From an uncultured Bacteroidales bacterium (lineage in GTDB: Bacteria > Bacteroidota > Bacteroidia > Bacteroidales > UBA932), in assembly GCA_947630665.1 (NCBI GenBank), contig CANRID010000004.1, positions 1-64,000 of the forward strand: a stretch of 64,000 nt of DNA, in the 5' to 3' direction. The translations under genes were made by a program, and so were the position numbers. Position 1 is the first letter of the stretch, and each line of letters opens with the position of its first letter. This document shows positions 53,572 to 62,835 of this stretch, one piece after another. The notes beneath the pieces are model-generated. The model saw only the letters and a list, made by a program, of their open reading frames with translations. It was not told the origin of the DNA and searched no databases.

Positions 53572-56500
53572 ATGGATATGTTTAGAAAAATTTTAAGGTG
53601 TATCGCCGTCTTTATCTTGCTTGCAGTGGCTTGTATTCCGGTTTCCGGGCAATATTATGGAACCGGAGCGAATCCCGCCCGGGTGAAATGGAACCGGATC
53701 CGCGGAGAGAATTTTACGGTCATTTATCCTCGCGAGATAGACTCGTTGGCCAGAAGATATCTCGGATTATTGGAGATGGCCCGCCCCCGGGTGCTGTCGG
53801 GATTAGAAATAAATCCCAAGTCTTTGCCGGTAGTGCTCAATCCTTATACGGTCAATAGCAATGGAGTGGTCGTCTGGGCTCCCAAAAGGGTGGAATTATT
53901 CACCCTTCCCCCGGCTAACGGCACATACGCCCATAACTGGGAAGAACAGCTGGCATTGCATGAAAGCCGCCATATAGGGCAGATCTCCCATTTTACGAAA
54001 GGAGTCTTCAGACCGCTGGGCTGGTTCATCGGAGAGCAGTCTCCGGGTGTGGGAGTGGGAGTTTATCCTTCCCGATGGTTTTTGGAAGGGGACGCGGTAA
54101 TGACCGAAACGGAATTGTCCTCGAGCGGTCGGGGACGCAGCGCGGATTTTATGGAATATTACCGGGCGGCTTTTCTGAACGGGGAGTACCGGAACAGGGA
54201 CCGCTGGAGATACGGCTCGTATAAATATTATACCCCGGACATTTATGCGCTGGGCTACCTGATTAACGGAACCGTCCGGTACCAGACAGACAATTACCTG
54301 TATAGCGGAGAGCTGTTGGATTATTACGTAAGAAATTTCTATAACCCCAATGTCGCCGGTGCCGCCTACCGGAAAGTCGCCGGAGCTTCCCGCAGGGAAT
54401 ATCTGGAGAGGGGAGAAAAACTGATGACTTCCCTGTGGAAGGAGGAATATGGGCGCAGGGGAGCATTTACCCGTCCTGAGCCCCTTCCGTACCATCGTAG
54501 TGAATATTATACGGAATACAAATACAATGTCCCGATAGGTCCCGACAGCCTGGCGGTCGTCAAATATGCTTTCGACGGACCCTCGGCTCTGGTCCTGCTG
54601 AGCGGGAGCGAGGCGTTCCGGAAAGAACACCGGAGCGGGGAGAAAATTCTCCGCGCATTCAGCGACCGTACGGGGAATCTCCATGGGGCCGGAGATAAAA
54701 TTTACTGGACGGAGACCGTACCGGATTTCCGCTGGGAAAAAGAAACTTTCGGAAATCTTTTCATGTATGATCTGCGCACCCGGAAAATAACCCGGCTGAG
54801 CAATCGCACCTATTACAACAATCCTTCGGCAAGTCCCGACGGACGGATTGTATCCGTGGCGGAATATTGCGTGACGGGCGGATCCAACCTCGTGGGCCTG
54901 AACGCACTCACGGGCGAAAAGATATTTTCGATACCCGCTCCCGAGGGCGGGCAATTGCTCGAAAGCGCGTGGGTAGGCGATACGGTATATGCCATCGTCA
55001 TTACATCGCAGGGAGAGGGAATATTCCGCATCGCCCCCGGTAAGGCGGGCGATCCGTCGGGACGCAGCACATGGGAAAGAGTCATAAAGGAACAGCGTCA
55101 GAATATGAAATTCCTGCGCAGCAACGGGAACCGCCTTTATTTTACCGCCGACTTCGATGGGGTCAACAATATCTATCTGTATGATACGGAAAACAAGGCT
55201 TTCGGACGGCTTACCAATGCCAAATATGCGGCTTATTATCCGGCTATACAGGGAAACAGACTGTACTATTCGGATCTGAGATCCGACGGTTTCTTCCCGG
55301 TCTCCATCCGGTTGGATTCCGCTATGACCCGTATTTATGCGGACACCGGAAATGGAATAGCCGATACGGGGGAGGTTTATCTGAAGGAGGGGGAAATCCG
55401 GAATATCTATAAATATCCGATAGCCGAAAAACTGAGCGAACAGGCCCGCGATTACTTTGCCCGGGAAAATGTCCCGTCCGATAACGGGGAGAAAATGGAC
55501 GAAGCCCGGCATGCCAAATCGGAAAAGTACCGGAAAGGGTTGAATTTGTTCCGTTTCCATTCCTGGGGACCGATATACTATAATGTGGATAATATCATGA
55601 GCATGACGGCGGACCATTTTTATGAGTTAGTCTCCGCAGGGGCGACGGTTTATTCCCAGAATACCTTGGGTACGGCTGTAACCATGTTAGGATATTCTTA
55701 CCGCAACGGATTTAATGCAGGCCACCTGAAGTTCACCTATTCCGGATGGCTCCCGGTGCTGGAGGTCGGCGCCGATTACAACCATGAGGACCGGTATCGT
55801 TACAGGATCCTGAAAAAAGAGGATGAACTCTATGTGTTGCAAAGGGAAACCTCTGAAAATCCGTTTCTGGAACTGAGCGTACGGGCCTATCTTCCCGTAA
55901 ATCTCTCGGGCCGGGGATGGCAGAGGGGATTGATTCCGCAGGTGAAATGGGAATTCGAGAATACCGGATACTACAGTTACCGATCTGGAAAATATGAATA
56001 TCTGAATCAGCTGGATTTCGCCTTGCAATATTATCAGAACAGGCCCGTGGCCAAAGCGGAGATATTTCCCAAATGGGGATTCAGCATAACGGCCAGAACC
56101 GGCATGGCTCCGGGCGGCAAAGAGAATTTCGGATCGGTAGCCTCGTTGTATTCATATTTTTATCTCCCGGGAATCGTCCCCAAACAGGGAGTACGGTTCA
56201 CGTTGGGATGGCAAAAGCAATTTGTGAACGGCAAATCGTATTATTTGAGCAACTTGCTGGATATGCCGCGGGGTTACGAGGAATTTCCGTTAGCCGATTA
56301 TCTTCAGTGCTCTGTAGATTATGCCGTCCCTATTTACTTGGGCGATAAAAGTCTGGGCGGAATAGCATATTTGCAGCGGCTTAAACTGATTCCTTTTGCG
56401 GATTATGCCTATAATAAATATTATACCGGGAAATACAACATGTATTCTCTCGGGGCGGACGTGATGATAGACACCTATCTTTTCCGGATAGGGGTTCCTC

Positions 56501-56586
56501 TAAGCTTCGGCCTCCGGTATGCCCGGACGGAAGAGGGACGGAATTTCGTAGGATTCCTTTTCAGCACTTCCCTATTCAACAGGTAG
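53572..56586 (+). CDS. Secreted zinc-protease-like / beta-propeller / probable outer-membrane barrel protein
   Basis: The ATG at 53572 (or the second at 53578) gives about 1004 residues with a signal peptide (about 1-27, ending VSGQ). The frame is open to 53464, but those codons are not signal-like. Residues about 45-190 resemble the gluzincin peptidase MA fold: HESRH (130-134) is an HExxH site, and WFLEGDAVMTE (169-179) supplies the third ligand Glu172 in the usual W-x2-EGxA context. About 340-650 read as a WD40/TolB-type propeller (YNNPSASPDGRIVSVAEY, KFLRSNGNRLYFTADFDGVNNIYLYD). The last 300 or so residues alternate aromatic and polar residues and end FLFSTSLFNR, as in an outer-membrane beta-barrel. 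I recognise no named protein with all three parts. The last 15 bases overlap convergent uvrC. Confidence 0.7.
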   Translation: MDMFRKILRCIAVFILLAVACIPVSGQYYGTGANPARVKWNRIRGENFTVIYPREIDSLARRYLGLLEMARPRVLSGLEINPKSLPVVLNPYTVNSNGVVVWAPKRVELFTLPPANGTYAHNWEEQLALHESRHIGQISHFTKGVFRPLGWFIGEQSPGVGVGVYPSRWFLEGDAVMTETELSSSGRGRSADFMEYYRAAFLNGEYRNRDRWRYGSYKYYTPDIYALGYLINGTVRYQTDNYLYSGELLDYYVRNFYNPNVAGAAYRKVAGASRREYLERGEKLMTSLWKEEYGRRGAFTRPEPLPYHRSEYYTEYKYNVPIGPDSLAVVKYAFDGPSALVLLSGSEAFRKEHRSGEKILRAFSDRTGNLHGAGDKIYWTETVPDFRWEKETFGNLFMYDLRTRKITRLSNRTYYNNPSASPDGRIVSVAEYCVTGGSNLVGLNALTGEKIFSIPAPEGGQLLESAWVGDTVYAIVITSQGEGIFRIAPGKAGDPSGRSTWERVIKEQRQNMKFLRSNGNRLYFTADFDGVNNIYLYDTENKAFGRLTNAKYAAYYPAIQGNRLYYSDLRSDGFFPVSIRLDSAMTRIYADTGNGIADTGEVYLKEGEIRNIYKYPIAEKLSEQARDYFARENVPSDNGEKMDEARHAKSEKYRKGLNLFRFHSWGPIYYNVDNIMSMTADHFYELVSAGATVYSQNTLGTAVTMLGYSYRNGFNAGHLKFTYSGWLPVLEVGADYNHEDRYRYRILKKEDELYVLQRETSENPFLELSVRAYLPVNLSGRGWQRGLIPQVKWEFENTGYYSYRSGKYEYLNQLDFALQYYQNRPVAKAEIFPKWGFSITARTGMAPGGKENFGSVASLYSYFYLPGIVPKQGVRFTLGWQKQFVNGKSYYLSNLLDMPRGYEEFPLADYLQCSVDYAVPIYLGDKSLGGIAYLQRLKLIPFADYAYNKYYTGKYNMYSLGADVMIDTYLFRIGVPLSFGLRYARTEEGRNFVGFLFSTSLFNR

Positions 56587-58395
56587 ATCCCCGGAAGTCC
56601 CGGTACTGTGCTTCCGGAAATAATCGGACAACAATGTCGCGGTTTTGCGGCCTACTAAGGCGGCGATTTCTTCGAAAGGAGCCTCCCGGATTCTTTTTAC
56701 GCTTTTATACCGTTGAAGCAGTTTTTGCTCCGTTACCTGACCGATCCCCTTAATTTCCCGCAATACGGAATTGATCTGGGCTTTGCTGCGTTTGGAACGG
56801 TGATGGGTGATTCCGAACCGGTGCGCTTCGTCTCTAAGATTCATCAGCAATTTCAGGGAAAGGGAGTTTTTATCTAAAAACAGCGGGGTGGGATCTCCCG
56901 GAATGATTATTTCCTCGAGCCGTTTGGCTATGCCGATAATGGCGATTGTATGCTGAAGCCCTAATTCCGTCAATGCATCGTATGCAAAATTCAATTGCCC
57001 CCGCCCTCCGTCTATCAGGATGAGCTGGGGAAGCTCTCCCTCCTCCGCCAGCAGCCGGGAATATCTCCGATATACCACTTCCCGCATGGAGGCGAAATCA
57101 TTCGCTCCCACGACTGTCTTTATATTGAAATGCCGGTAGTCCTTTTTACTGGGCCGGCCGTTTTTGAAAACCACGCAGGAGGCTACCGGATAGGTTCCCT
57201 GAATGTTGGAGTTATCGAAACATTCGATATGGACGGGAAAGTGCTCCAGATGCAGATCCTGCTTGAGGCTGATTATCGCCCGGTTTTTACTCTCTTCGGG
57301 ATTTTTGATCTCCTCTTGTTTCAGTTTGTGGAATTTAAAGGCATTGGCATTTTTAACGCTCAATTCCAGCAGATTGGATTTATCCCCTCTCAAAGGGATG
57401 TGGATATTCTTCCCTTCGAATTCCTGATCCGGCAGGAACGGCACCAGAATCTCGGAGGAAAGGGAACCGGTAAGGGAGAAAATTTCCATGATAAAGTGAG
57501 ACAATACCGCTTCCTTCTCCTCTTCGATATTCGTCTTGAACTCTAAGTTTGCCGTTTGTATGATACAGCCGTTATGGAGCCTCATAAAATTGGCGAATAC
57601 CCGATAGTTGTCGAAAACCATCGAGAATACATCTATATCGCTGATGCTCGGATGGACGATCAGGGATTTGCTGTAATGGTTCTGGAGTAATTCGAGGCGT
57701 TCCTTGTATCTTTGCGCCTGTTCGAAATCCAGCTCCCGGGCGGCTTCTTGCATTTTGGCCTTGAAATCGCGGATCAGTTCGCCCGTATCCCCTTTGAGCA
57801 GATTCTTGATGGCGGCGATTTGGGCATTGTATTCTTCCTCTCCTATATTCCGTATGCAGGGACCCTGGCATTTGTGTATGTGCAGATTGAGGCAGGCTTT
57901 GAATTTCCCGGATTTTATGCCCTCTTCATTTAGGTCCAATGTGCAGGTCCTCAGCGGATAAAGGGAATGAATCAGGTCGATGAGCTGGCGGGCGTGCATG
58001 ACGGAACTGTACGGCCCGAAGTACAATGAACCGTCCTTGACGAATTTGCGCGTAAGGAATACCCGGGGATAAGGTTCGTTTTTAATACATATCCAGGGAT
58101 AACTTTTGCCGTCTTTAAGGAGAATGTTGTATTTGGGCTGATATCTTTTTATCAGATTGTTTTCCAGCAGCAGGGCATCCTGTTCCGTTTCCACGACAGT
58201 ATGTTCGATATCGGCTATTTTGGATACCAATACCCGGGTCTTGGTCGATAACCTGTCGGGAGAAACAAAATACTGGGAGACGCGTTTTTTCAGGTTTTTA
58301 GCTTTGCCGATATAAATTATCACCCCTTCACTGTTCAGGAACCGATATACGCCCGGCCCCTCCGGAAGGGTAATAATTTTATCTTTCAGATTCAT
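56572..58395 (-). CDS. uvrC: Excinuclease ABC subunit UvrC
   Basis: UvrC makes the two incisions in nucleotide excision repair. The 607-residue protein has the GIY-YIG nuclease (GVYRFLNSEGVIIYIGKAKNLKKRV, about 15-40), a Cys-containing central part (CLNLHIHKCQGPCIRN), a UVR region (ARELDFEQAQRYKERLELL), the C-terminal RNase H-like nuclease (IECFDNSNIQGTYPVASCVVF, with catalytic Asp in LILIDGGRGQL), and two helix-hairpin-helix motifs (REIKGIGQVTEQKLLQRY, EIAALVGRKTATLL). Its 3' end overlaps the convergent protease-like gene by 15 bases. Confidence 0.97.
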   Translation of the reverse strand: MNLKDKIITLPEGPGVYRFLNSEGVIIYIGKAKNLKKRVSQYFVSPDRLSTKTRVLVSKIADIEHTVVETEQDALLLENNLIKRYQPKYNILLKDGKSYPWICIKNEPYPRVFLTRKFVKDGSLYFGPYSSVMHARQLIDLIHSLYPLRTCTLDLNEEGIKSGKFKACLNLHIHKCQGPCIRNIGEEEYNAQIAAIKNLLKGDTGELIRDFKAKMQEAARELDFEQAQRYKERLELLQNHYSKSLIVHPSISDIDVFSMVFDNYRVFANFMRLHNGCIIQTANLEFKTNIEEEKEAVLSHFIMEIFSLTGSLSSEILVPFLPDQEFEGKNIHIPLRGDKSNLLELSVKNANAFKFHKLKQEEIKNPEESKNRAIISLKQDLHLEHFPVHIECFDNSNIQGTYPVASCVVFKNGRPSKKDYRHFNIKTVVGANDFASMREVVYRRYSRLLAEEGELPQLILIDGGRGQLNFAYDALTELGLQHTIAIIGIAKRLEEIIIPGDPTPLFLDKNSLSLKLLMNLRDEAHRFGITHHRSKRSKAQINSVLREIKGIGQVTEQKLLQRYKSVKRIREAPFEEIAALVGRKTATLLSDYFRKHSTGTSGDLPVE

Positions 58396-58405
58396 ACTTT
58401 TTATC

Positions 58406-58413
58406 TATATTTG
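58406..58413 (+). promoter_or_regulatory. Promoter -7 element for the bifunctional acyltransferase gene
   Basis: TATATTTG matches TAnnTTTG and lies 13 bases before the ATG at 58427, so the leader is short. Confidence 0.6.
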
Positions 58414-58426
58414 TCGGATTGTTACT

Positions 58427-60217
58427 ATGAGTACAAAAGTAATTAATAAATCCGAAGTTAGGAATGCCATTAAACTGAAAGGCATATTGGGAAATGCGGT
58501 AGCCTCGGCGATAATGGGCATTTCGGGATTTAATAAAATTAATGAAATCTATTCTCACATTGCCGGCCGGACGGGAGTGGAATTTGCCGACAAACTCATA
58601 GAATATTTGAATGTCACATGCGATTATAAACCGCAGGAGCTGGAGTATCTTCCCAAGAAAGAGCCTTTTATAGTGGTTTCCAATCATCCTTTCGGGGGAA
58701 TCGACGGAATATTGCTCCTAAGCATATTGGGAAAAGAACGCCCGGACCTTAAAATTCTTACTAATTTTCTTCTTTCCCGTATTCCCGAACTGAAAGATTG
58801 TTTTTTCCCGGTCAATCCTTTTACCGATAAGCCGGGGATAAGAAGCAGCATCGCAGGCTTGAAAATGGCCAAGGAACATTTGAGGGACGGAGGGGCCCTG
58901 GCGCTGTTCCCTTCCGGAGAAGTATCCTCCTACGGTAATAAGGAACATGTCGTAAAGGATATAGACTGGCAGCCTTCTATCATAAAATTGATAAAGAGAG
59001 CCGGCGTGCCGGTTGTGCCGGTTTATTTTCATGGCGGGAACTCCGGATTTTTTCATTTCTTGGGGAAAATCCATCCGATGCTCCGGACGGTATGGCTTCC
59101 CAGAGAACTGGCCAATAAAAAAAACCGTGTCATATCCATGCGTATAGGCCGTCCCATATCGCAGGCGGAGTTGGAGGAATATCCCGATGAGAAAAAGCTG
59201 GGAAAGTATCTGTGGAACCGTACCTATGCGCTGGAAACCAATATGGAAATGGCAGCCGGGAATGGGACCAAAACGGTGGAGGACTATACGGTTCCTATGT
59301 CCGGGCCGGTAGAAAAAGGATTGCTCGAAAAAGAAGCCGATTCTCTGGAAAAGAACCTTTTGTTCGAAACGGATTCCTATGTTTGCTACTTGGCGGATTA
59401 TAAGGATATTCCTAATCTGATGTCCGAGATAGGCAGATGTCGGGAAGAGGCTTTCCGGGCGGTAGGAGAAGGAACCAATAATCCGATCGACACCGACAGT
59501 TTCGATAGCTTTTACAAACACCTGATTTTATGGCATAAAGAAGATAAGGCCGTAGCGGGGGCCTACCGGCTGGGATTCGGCCGGGAAATTCTGGATAAAT
59601 ACGGATTGGACGGTCTTTATACCCATTCCCTGTTCCGCTATAAAAAGGATTTCGTGCCGTATCTGGAAAAAACCATCGAACTCGGACGATCTTTTATTTC
59701 CTTGGATTATCAGAAAGAGGCTTTTCCGTTGATGCTGCTGATCAAAGGCCTCTTTTATACCGTAATCAAATATGAAAATATCCGGTACCTGATAGGGCCG
59801 GTAAGTATGAGTTCCTGGTATCCGTTGTTTTACAGGAGCCTTATGATCTATTATCTGGAGCGGAAACACCGTATGGATGAATTTGCCGGTTTTATTGTTC
59901 CCAAGATGCCTTTCGTACCGGATTATGAAAGGGTGGATCCTGCACTGCTGCTGGAAAATAAAATGGAAAGCATCGAGAAATTCGATAGGTTCCTTTGCAG
60001 GCTGAGCAATAACGAATACCGGCTTCCTACATTATTGAAAAAATACCTGAAAATAAATGCACGCCTTTTGGGCTATAATGTGGATCCGGATTTCAATTAT
60101 TGTGTGGACGGGCTTATCATGCTGGATTTGAGAGAAGTCCCTAAATCGGAAATCGATGCCCTTTCCAAAGAATTCATAGACAAGGACCGGGTGTATAAAC
60201 GTTTTGAAGAATCCTGA
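58427..60217 (+). CDS. Bifunctional acyltransferase of the OlsF/GlsF (amino-acid lipid synthase) kind
   Basis: The 596-residue protein joins two acyltransferase modules. The N-terminal half (about 75-270) is PlsC-like: SNHPFGGIDG with His87 and Asp93 (HX5D rather than HX4D) and FPSGEVSS (161-168). The C-terminal half (about 330-570) is a GNAT-type N-acyltransferase like the hemolysin/OlsB family (YLADYKDIPNLMSEIGRCREEAFRAVGEG, then RYLIGPVSMSSWYPLFYRSLM). Fusions of this kind are known as OlsF for ornithine lipids and as a glycine-lipid synthase in Bacteroidota, where the GNAT domain adds the first 3-hydroxy-acyl chain and the PlsC domain the second. The amino acid used here cannot be read from sequence. 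Confidence 0.82.
   Translation: MSTKVINKSEVRNAIKLKGILGNAVASAIMGISGFNKINEIYSHIAGRTGVEFADKLIEYLNVTCDYKPQELEYLPKKEPFIVVSNHPFGGIDGILLLSILGKERPDLKILTNFLLSRIPELKDCFFPVNPFTDKPGIRSSIAGLKMAKEHLRDGGALALFPSGEVSSYGNKEHVVKDIDWQPSIIKLIKRAGVPVVPVYFHGGNSGFFHFLGKIHPMLRTVWLPRELANKKNRVISMRIGRPISQAELEEYPDEKKLGKYLWNRTYALETNMEMAAGNGTKTVEDYTVPMSGPVEKGLLEKEADSLEKNLLFETDSYVCYLADYKDIPNLMSEIGRCREEAFRAVGEGTNNPIDTDSFDSFYKHLILWHKEDKAVAGAYRLGFGREILDKYGLDGLYTHSLFRYKKDFVPYLEKTIELGRSFISLDYQKEAFPLMLLIKGLFYTVIKYENIRYLIGPVSMSSWYPLFYRSLMIYYLERKHRMDEFAGFIVPKMPFVPDYERVDPALLLENKMESIEKFDRFLCRLSNNEYRLPTLLKKYLKINARLLGYNVDPDFNYCVDGLIMLDLREVPKSEIDALSKEFIDKDRVYKRFEES
58434..58441 (-). promoter_or_regulatory. Promoter -7 element for uvrC
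   Basis: The minus strand reads TACTTTTG, a TAnnTTTG match 38 bases before the uvrC ATG. It lies within the start of the opposing acyltransferase gene. Confidence 0.5.
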
Positions 60218-60252
60218 GCGGAGAGGAAAATCCCGGGCGGGCATTACCCGTG

Positions 60253-60534
60253 TCAGGGTACCGGATCATACCCGCTGCCTCCCCAGGGATGGCAGCGCAA
60301 GATACGTTTTACCGCAAGATATAACCCTTTGATTGGCCCGTACTTTTTCAGCGCCTCCACAGCATAGGCGGAGCAGGTAGGGGTAAACCGGCAGGTAGAC
60401 GGTTTAAAGGGAGAAATACATACCTGATAAAATAATATCGGCAAAATGAAAGGGAAGCTAATTGTTTTTTTTAACAGCCTCCGAAATTTCCCCCAATATG
60501 TCTGCCACTTTCGATTCAATTTCTTTATATTCAA
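60253..60534 (-). CDS. yidD: Membrane protein insertion efficiency factor YidD
   Basis: The 93-residue protein has the YidD core: [38 protein letters not shown] and [16 protein letters not shown] (about residues 30-93), with conserved cysteines. It helps YidC-mediated insertion. The listed ATG makes the first 26 or so residues overlap rnpA; family proteins usually start near residue 20-25, so a later non-ATG start (a TTG near FILPIL) is possible. It is last in the SUI1-DUF4271-hemD-rnpA-yidD operon. Confidence 0.9.
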   Translation of the reverse strand: MNIKKLNRKWQTYWGKFRRLLKKTISFPFILPILFYQVCISPFKPSTCRFTPTCSAYAVEALKKYGPIKGLYLAVKRILRCHPWGGSGYDPVP

Positions 60535-60853
60535 GAATATTCTTACTTATATATACCAACAGGAAATCGATCCGGTTTTGCGGGCTTGCCAATAGATGCC
60601 GGTTCAGACGGTAGCTCTCCCGGATTCTTCTTTTCAGCAGATTCCTTTTGACCGCCCGTTTAAAGTTCTTTTTCGGTACCGAAATCATGATGCGGTGCGG
60701 GGAGGGATATTCGCCGGCTGTTTCTCCCGCCGGTCCAGACTCCTTATAAATCACCTTGAAAGGATAATGGAAAAACGGTTTCCCGTTTCGCATCAGATCC
60801 CCGATGTCCCTGAATGAATAGAGCCGTTCAGCCTTTATGAACGTTGCCGGCAT
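60458..60853 (-). CDS. rnpA: Ribonuclease P protein component
   Basis: The 131-residue basic protein binds RNase P RNA for tRNA 5' processing. [20 protein letters not shown] begins the domain. The signature [28 protein letters not shown] (about 63-90) is complete. A tail of about 25 residues follows. It lies 14 bases after hemD and its end overlaps the longer yidD reading. rpmH is not adjacent. Confidence 0.93.
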   Translation of the reverse strand: MPATFIKAERLYSFRDIGDLMRNGKPFFHYPFKVIYKESGPAGETAGEYPSPHRIMISVPKKNFKRAVKRNLLKRRIRESYRLNRHLLASPQNRIDFLLVYISKNILEYKEIESKVADILGEISEAVKKNN

Positions 60854-60867
60854 GGAAATATAATAAA

Positions 60868-61605
60868 TTACTTCTTTTCAAAATAAAGGGTCAGGGCCTT
60901 TGCAATCGAAGGCGCCTCGGGAGTAGGAGCGATGATGGCCGTACTTAGTTTGGCCGCTTTCATGGCTTTTGCCGTGGCGGGCCCGAAGGTCGCGAACTGC
61001 AGATCCTTTTGCTGGAAATCCGGGAAATTGTCCTGCAGCGATTTGATATCCGACGGGCTGTAAAATACCACCATATTATATTTTTGCAGGTCTAATCCCG
61101 ACAGGTCGCTGTTCACGGTCTTGATGAATACGGCGCTTTCGTGCTTGAGCTTGGACTTGACGAATAATTTGTGCAGATCGGATTTATTGCTGTCGGCTGT
61201 AGCCAGCAGGAATGTCTCGTCTTTATGTTTTGTCCCGATACTGTCCACAATGGAGGCCGGCGTGCCGGTACCGAAAAATATTTTTCTTTTCCTGTACACG
61301 ATATGTTTTTGAAGGTACAGGGCGATCGCTTCCGAAATACAGAAATATTTCATGGTTTCCGGAACGGTTATCCGGAGTTCCTCGCACAGATGGAAAAAGG
61401 CGTCGATAGTCGTGCGGGCCGTGAAAACGATAGCCGAAAAGTCGAGAATATTTATTTTCTGGGTCCTGAATTCTTTGGCGCTCAGCGGTTCCACTCTAAA
61501 AAACGGCTTGAAGTCGATTTGTACGCCGTATTTGGAAATAATATCGGAGTACGGCGAACAGTTAAGCGGTGCCGGTTGTGAAATAAGTATATTTTTAATT
61601 TTCAT
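60868..61605 (-). CDS. hemD: Uroporphyrinogen-III synthase
   Basis: The 245-residue protein converts hydroxymethylbilane to uroporphyrinogen III in tetrapyrrole synthesis. The family is weakly conserved, but FSAIVFTARTTIDAFFHLCEEL (about 56-77), VVFYSPSDIKSLQDNFP and FATFGPATAKAMKAAKL in the second domain are typical. It is in an operon with rnpA, a common Bacteroidota arrangement; there is no other heme gene in the window. Confidence 0.86.
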   Translation of the reverse strand: MKIKNILISQPAPLNCSPYSDIISKYGVQIDFKPFFRVEPLSAKEFRTQKINILDFSAIVFTARTTIDAFFHLCEELRITVPETMKYFCISEAIALYLQKHIVYRKRKIFFGTGTPASIVDSIGTKHKDETFLLATADSNKSDLHKLFVKSKLKHESAVFIKTVNSDLSGLDLQKYNMVVFYSPSDIKSLQDNFPDFQQKDLQFATFGPATAKAMKAAKLSTAIIAPTPEAPSIAKALTLYFEKK

Positions 61606-61613
61606 AACTCGAT

Positions 61614-62345
61614 TTATGAGGATAATGCCATAAATGCCGTCAATAAGACGGGCAAAAATTCAAAGGTACAAAGATACAAAATCCAAAAAAAATGTGAAAA
61701 TCGATTTGCAATAATTAATTGATATCCACGAATGAAATAAAGAGAGAACGCTGCCAGGGCGCATATTCCCGTATAAATCCCGACAGGGCCGGAGCCGATT
61801 TGCGGAAAAATGAGAAAGACGATTAAACCGGCCAATCCCGTCAGAAATCCCCATATAGTGTAGGTGTAGCCGATTTTATGCAGGGTTTTAAAAACGGAGG
61901 TGTGATTTACCCAATCCAACAGGGTGCATGAAACTATTTTGAAAAGAATATATCCCCCCAAAATCAGGAGAATAAAAATAAAATTCAGATAAACGGGAAG
62001 GCGGTTCTCTATAAAATGATAGCGGGCATTATAATCGGAAAGCACGAAAGCCGCTGTCAGGAAAGAAAATAACAGTAAAGTGTCCCTGCTCCCTTTCGTA
62101 TTGGACTGGTTCTCGATAATCAGTAATTTTTTCAGATTGAATACGGCGCCGGCCGTATAATAGATTCCTTCCACTATCCGTCTGTAAGCCAGAATGAAAA
62201 ACAGAAGGATGAGGGTCAGTATGATAAAATCCGCTATGCTGTCCGTTGCCGTAGGCACGGTTTTGATGGCGGGAATGCTGTCGGGAAGAGGCACCGTATA
62301 ACTTTCCGGCCATGCCCGGGTAATATGCAAGGTGTCGGAAAGCAT
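61614..62345 (-). CDS. DUF4271 membrane protein
   Basis: The 243-residue protein has about six to seven hydrophobic segments, beginning with SIADFIILTLILLFFILAYRRIVEG (about 36-60), and matches DUF4271, a Bacteroidota family. It follows a polar periplasmic-type N-terminus of about 35 residues. The stop of the SUI1 gene and its ATG overlap (TGATG). Function is unknown; the conserved neighbour hemD is constant in Bacteroidota. Confidence 0.85.
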   Translation of the reverse strand: MLSDTLHITRAWPESYTVPLPDSIPAIKTVPTATDSIADFIILTLILLFFILAYRRIVEGIYYTAGAVFNLKKLLIIENQSNTKGSRDTLLLFSFLTAAFVLSDYNARYHFIENRLPVYLNFIFILLILGGYILFKIVSCTLLDWVNHTSVFKTLHKIGYTYTIWGFLTGLAGLIVFLIFPQIGSGPVGIYTGICALAAFSLYFIRGYQLIIANRFSHFFWILYLCTFEFLPVLLTAFMALSS

Positions 62346-62689
62346 CAGTTCCCTCTTTTGGCTTTATAACCTGATGAAGTCAGAATTTCTACGACCCGGT
62401 CCCGGAAATCTCCCTGGATGAGGATGATTCCGTCTTTGGCCGACCCTCCTGTACCGCACCGGGTCTTGAGGGTTTTGCCTAAGGCTTCCAGGTCGGCACT
62501 TTTTCCTACGAATCCTTCCACTACCGTTACCTGTTTGCCGGCCCTTTTCTTCCGGTCGATGACAACGGTCAGTTTCTGCGCGGACGCAGGTAATGTTTCC
62601 GGCTCTTGGGCCTCCTGTACGGTATATTTAAAATCGGGATCGGTAGAATACACCGTCCCCAACCTGCTTTTCCAATCGTTCCCGGCCAT
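62345..62689 (-). CDS. SUI1/YciH family translation factor-like protein
   Basis: The ATG at 62689 gives 114 residues; 15 extra codons upstream have no match. About residues 40-114 form the SUI1/eIF1 fold: KLTVVIDRKKRAGKQVTVVEGF, then LKTRCGTGGSAKDGIILIQGDF and RVVEILTSSGYKAKRGN. Bacterial YciH proteins may influence start-codon fidelity in ways that are not settled. It heads the five-gene leftward operon. Confidence 0.9.
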   Translation of the reverse strand: MAGNDWKSRLGTVYSTDPDFKYTVQEAQEPETLPASAQKLTVVIDRKKRAGKQVTVVEGFVGKSADLEALGKTLKTRCGTGGSAKDGIILIQGDFRDRVVEILTSSGYKAKRGN

Positions 62690-62722
62690 ATAAATTAATT
62701 CATTTTGCAGTTTATTTTGCGA

Positions 62723-62730
62723 CAAAGTTA
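62723..62730 (-). promoter_or_regulatory. Promoter -7 element for the SUI1-DUF4271-hemD-rnpA-yidD operon
   Basis: The minus strand reads TAACTTTG, a TAnnTTTG match 34 bases before the ATG at 62689. The rightward element begins 22 bases away. Confidence 0.55.
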
Positions 62731-62751
62731 GCATTAAAAATGCTAAAATCG

Positions 62752-62759
62752 TATATTTG
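62752..62759 (+). promoter_or_regulatory. Promoter -7 element for the DUF2723 gene
   Basis: TATATTTG matches TAnnTTTG and lies 76 bases before the ATG at 62836. Confidence 0.6.
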
Positions 62760-62835
62760 CCCTTTAATACCGGAATTATAACCCTTTGTTCCGGCAGGTA
62801 AAATTATTTGACAATTGTTTATATAAAGCTAAAAT

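Noticed and set aside
53896..55617. 573-residue antisense frame over the protease-like gene
   Set aside because: No plausible domain or signal; explained by the base composition of the sense gene.
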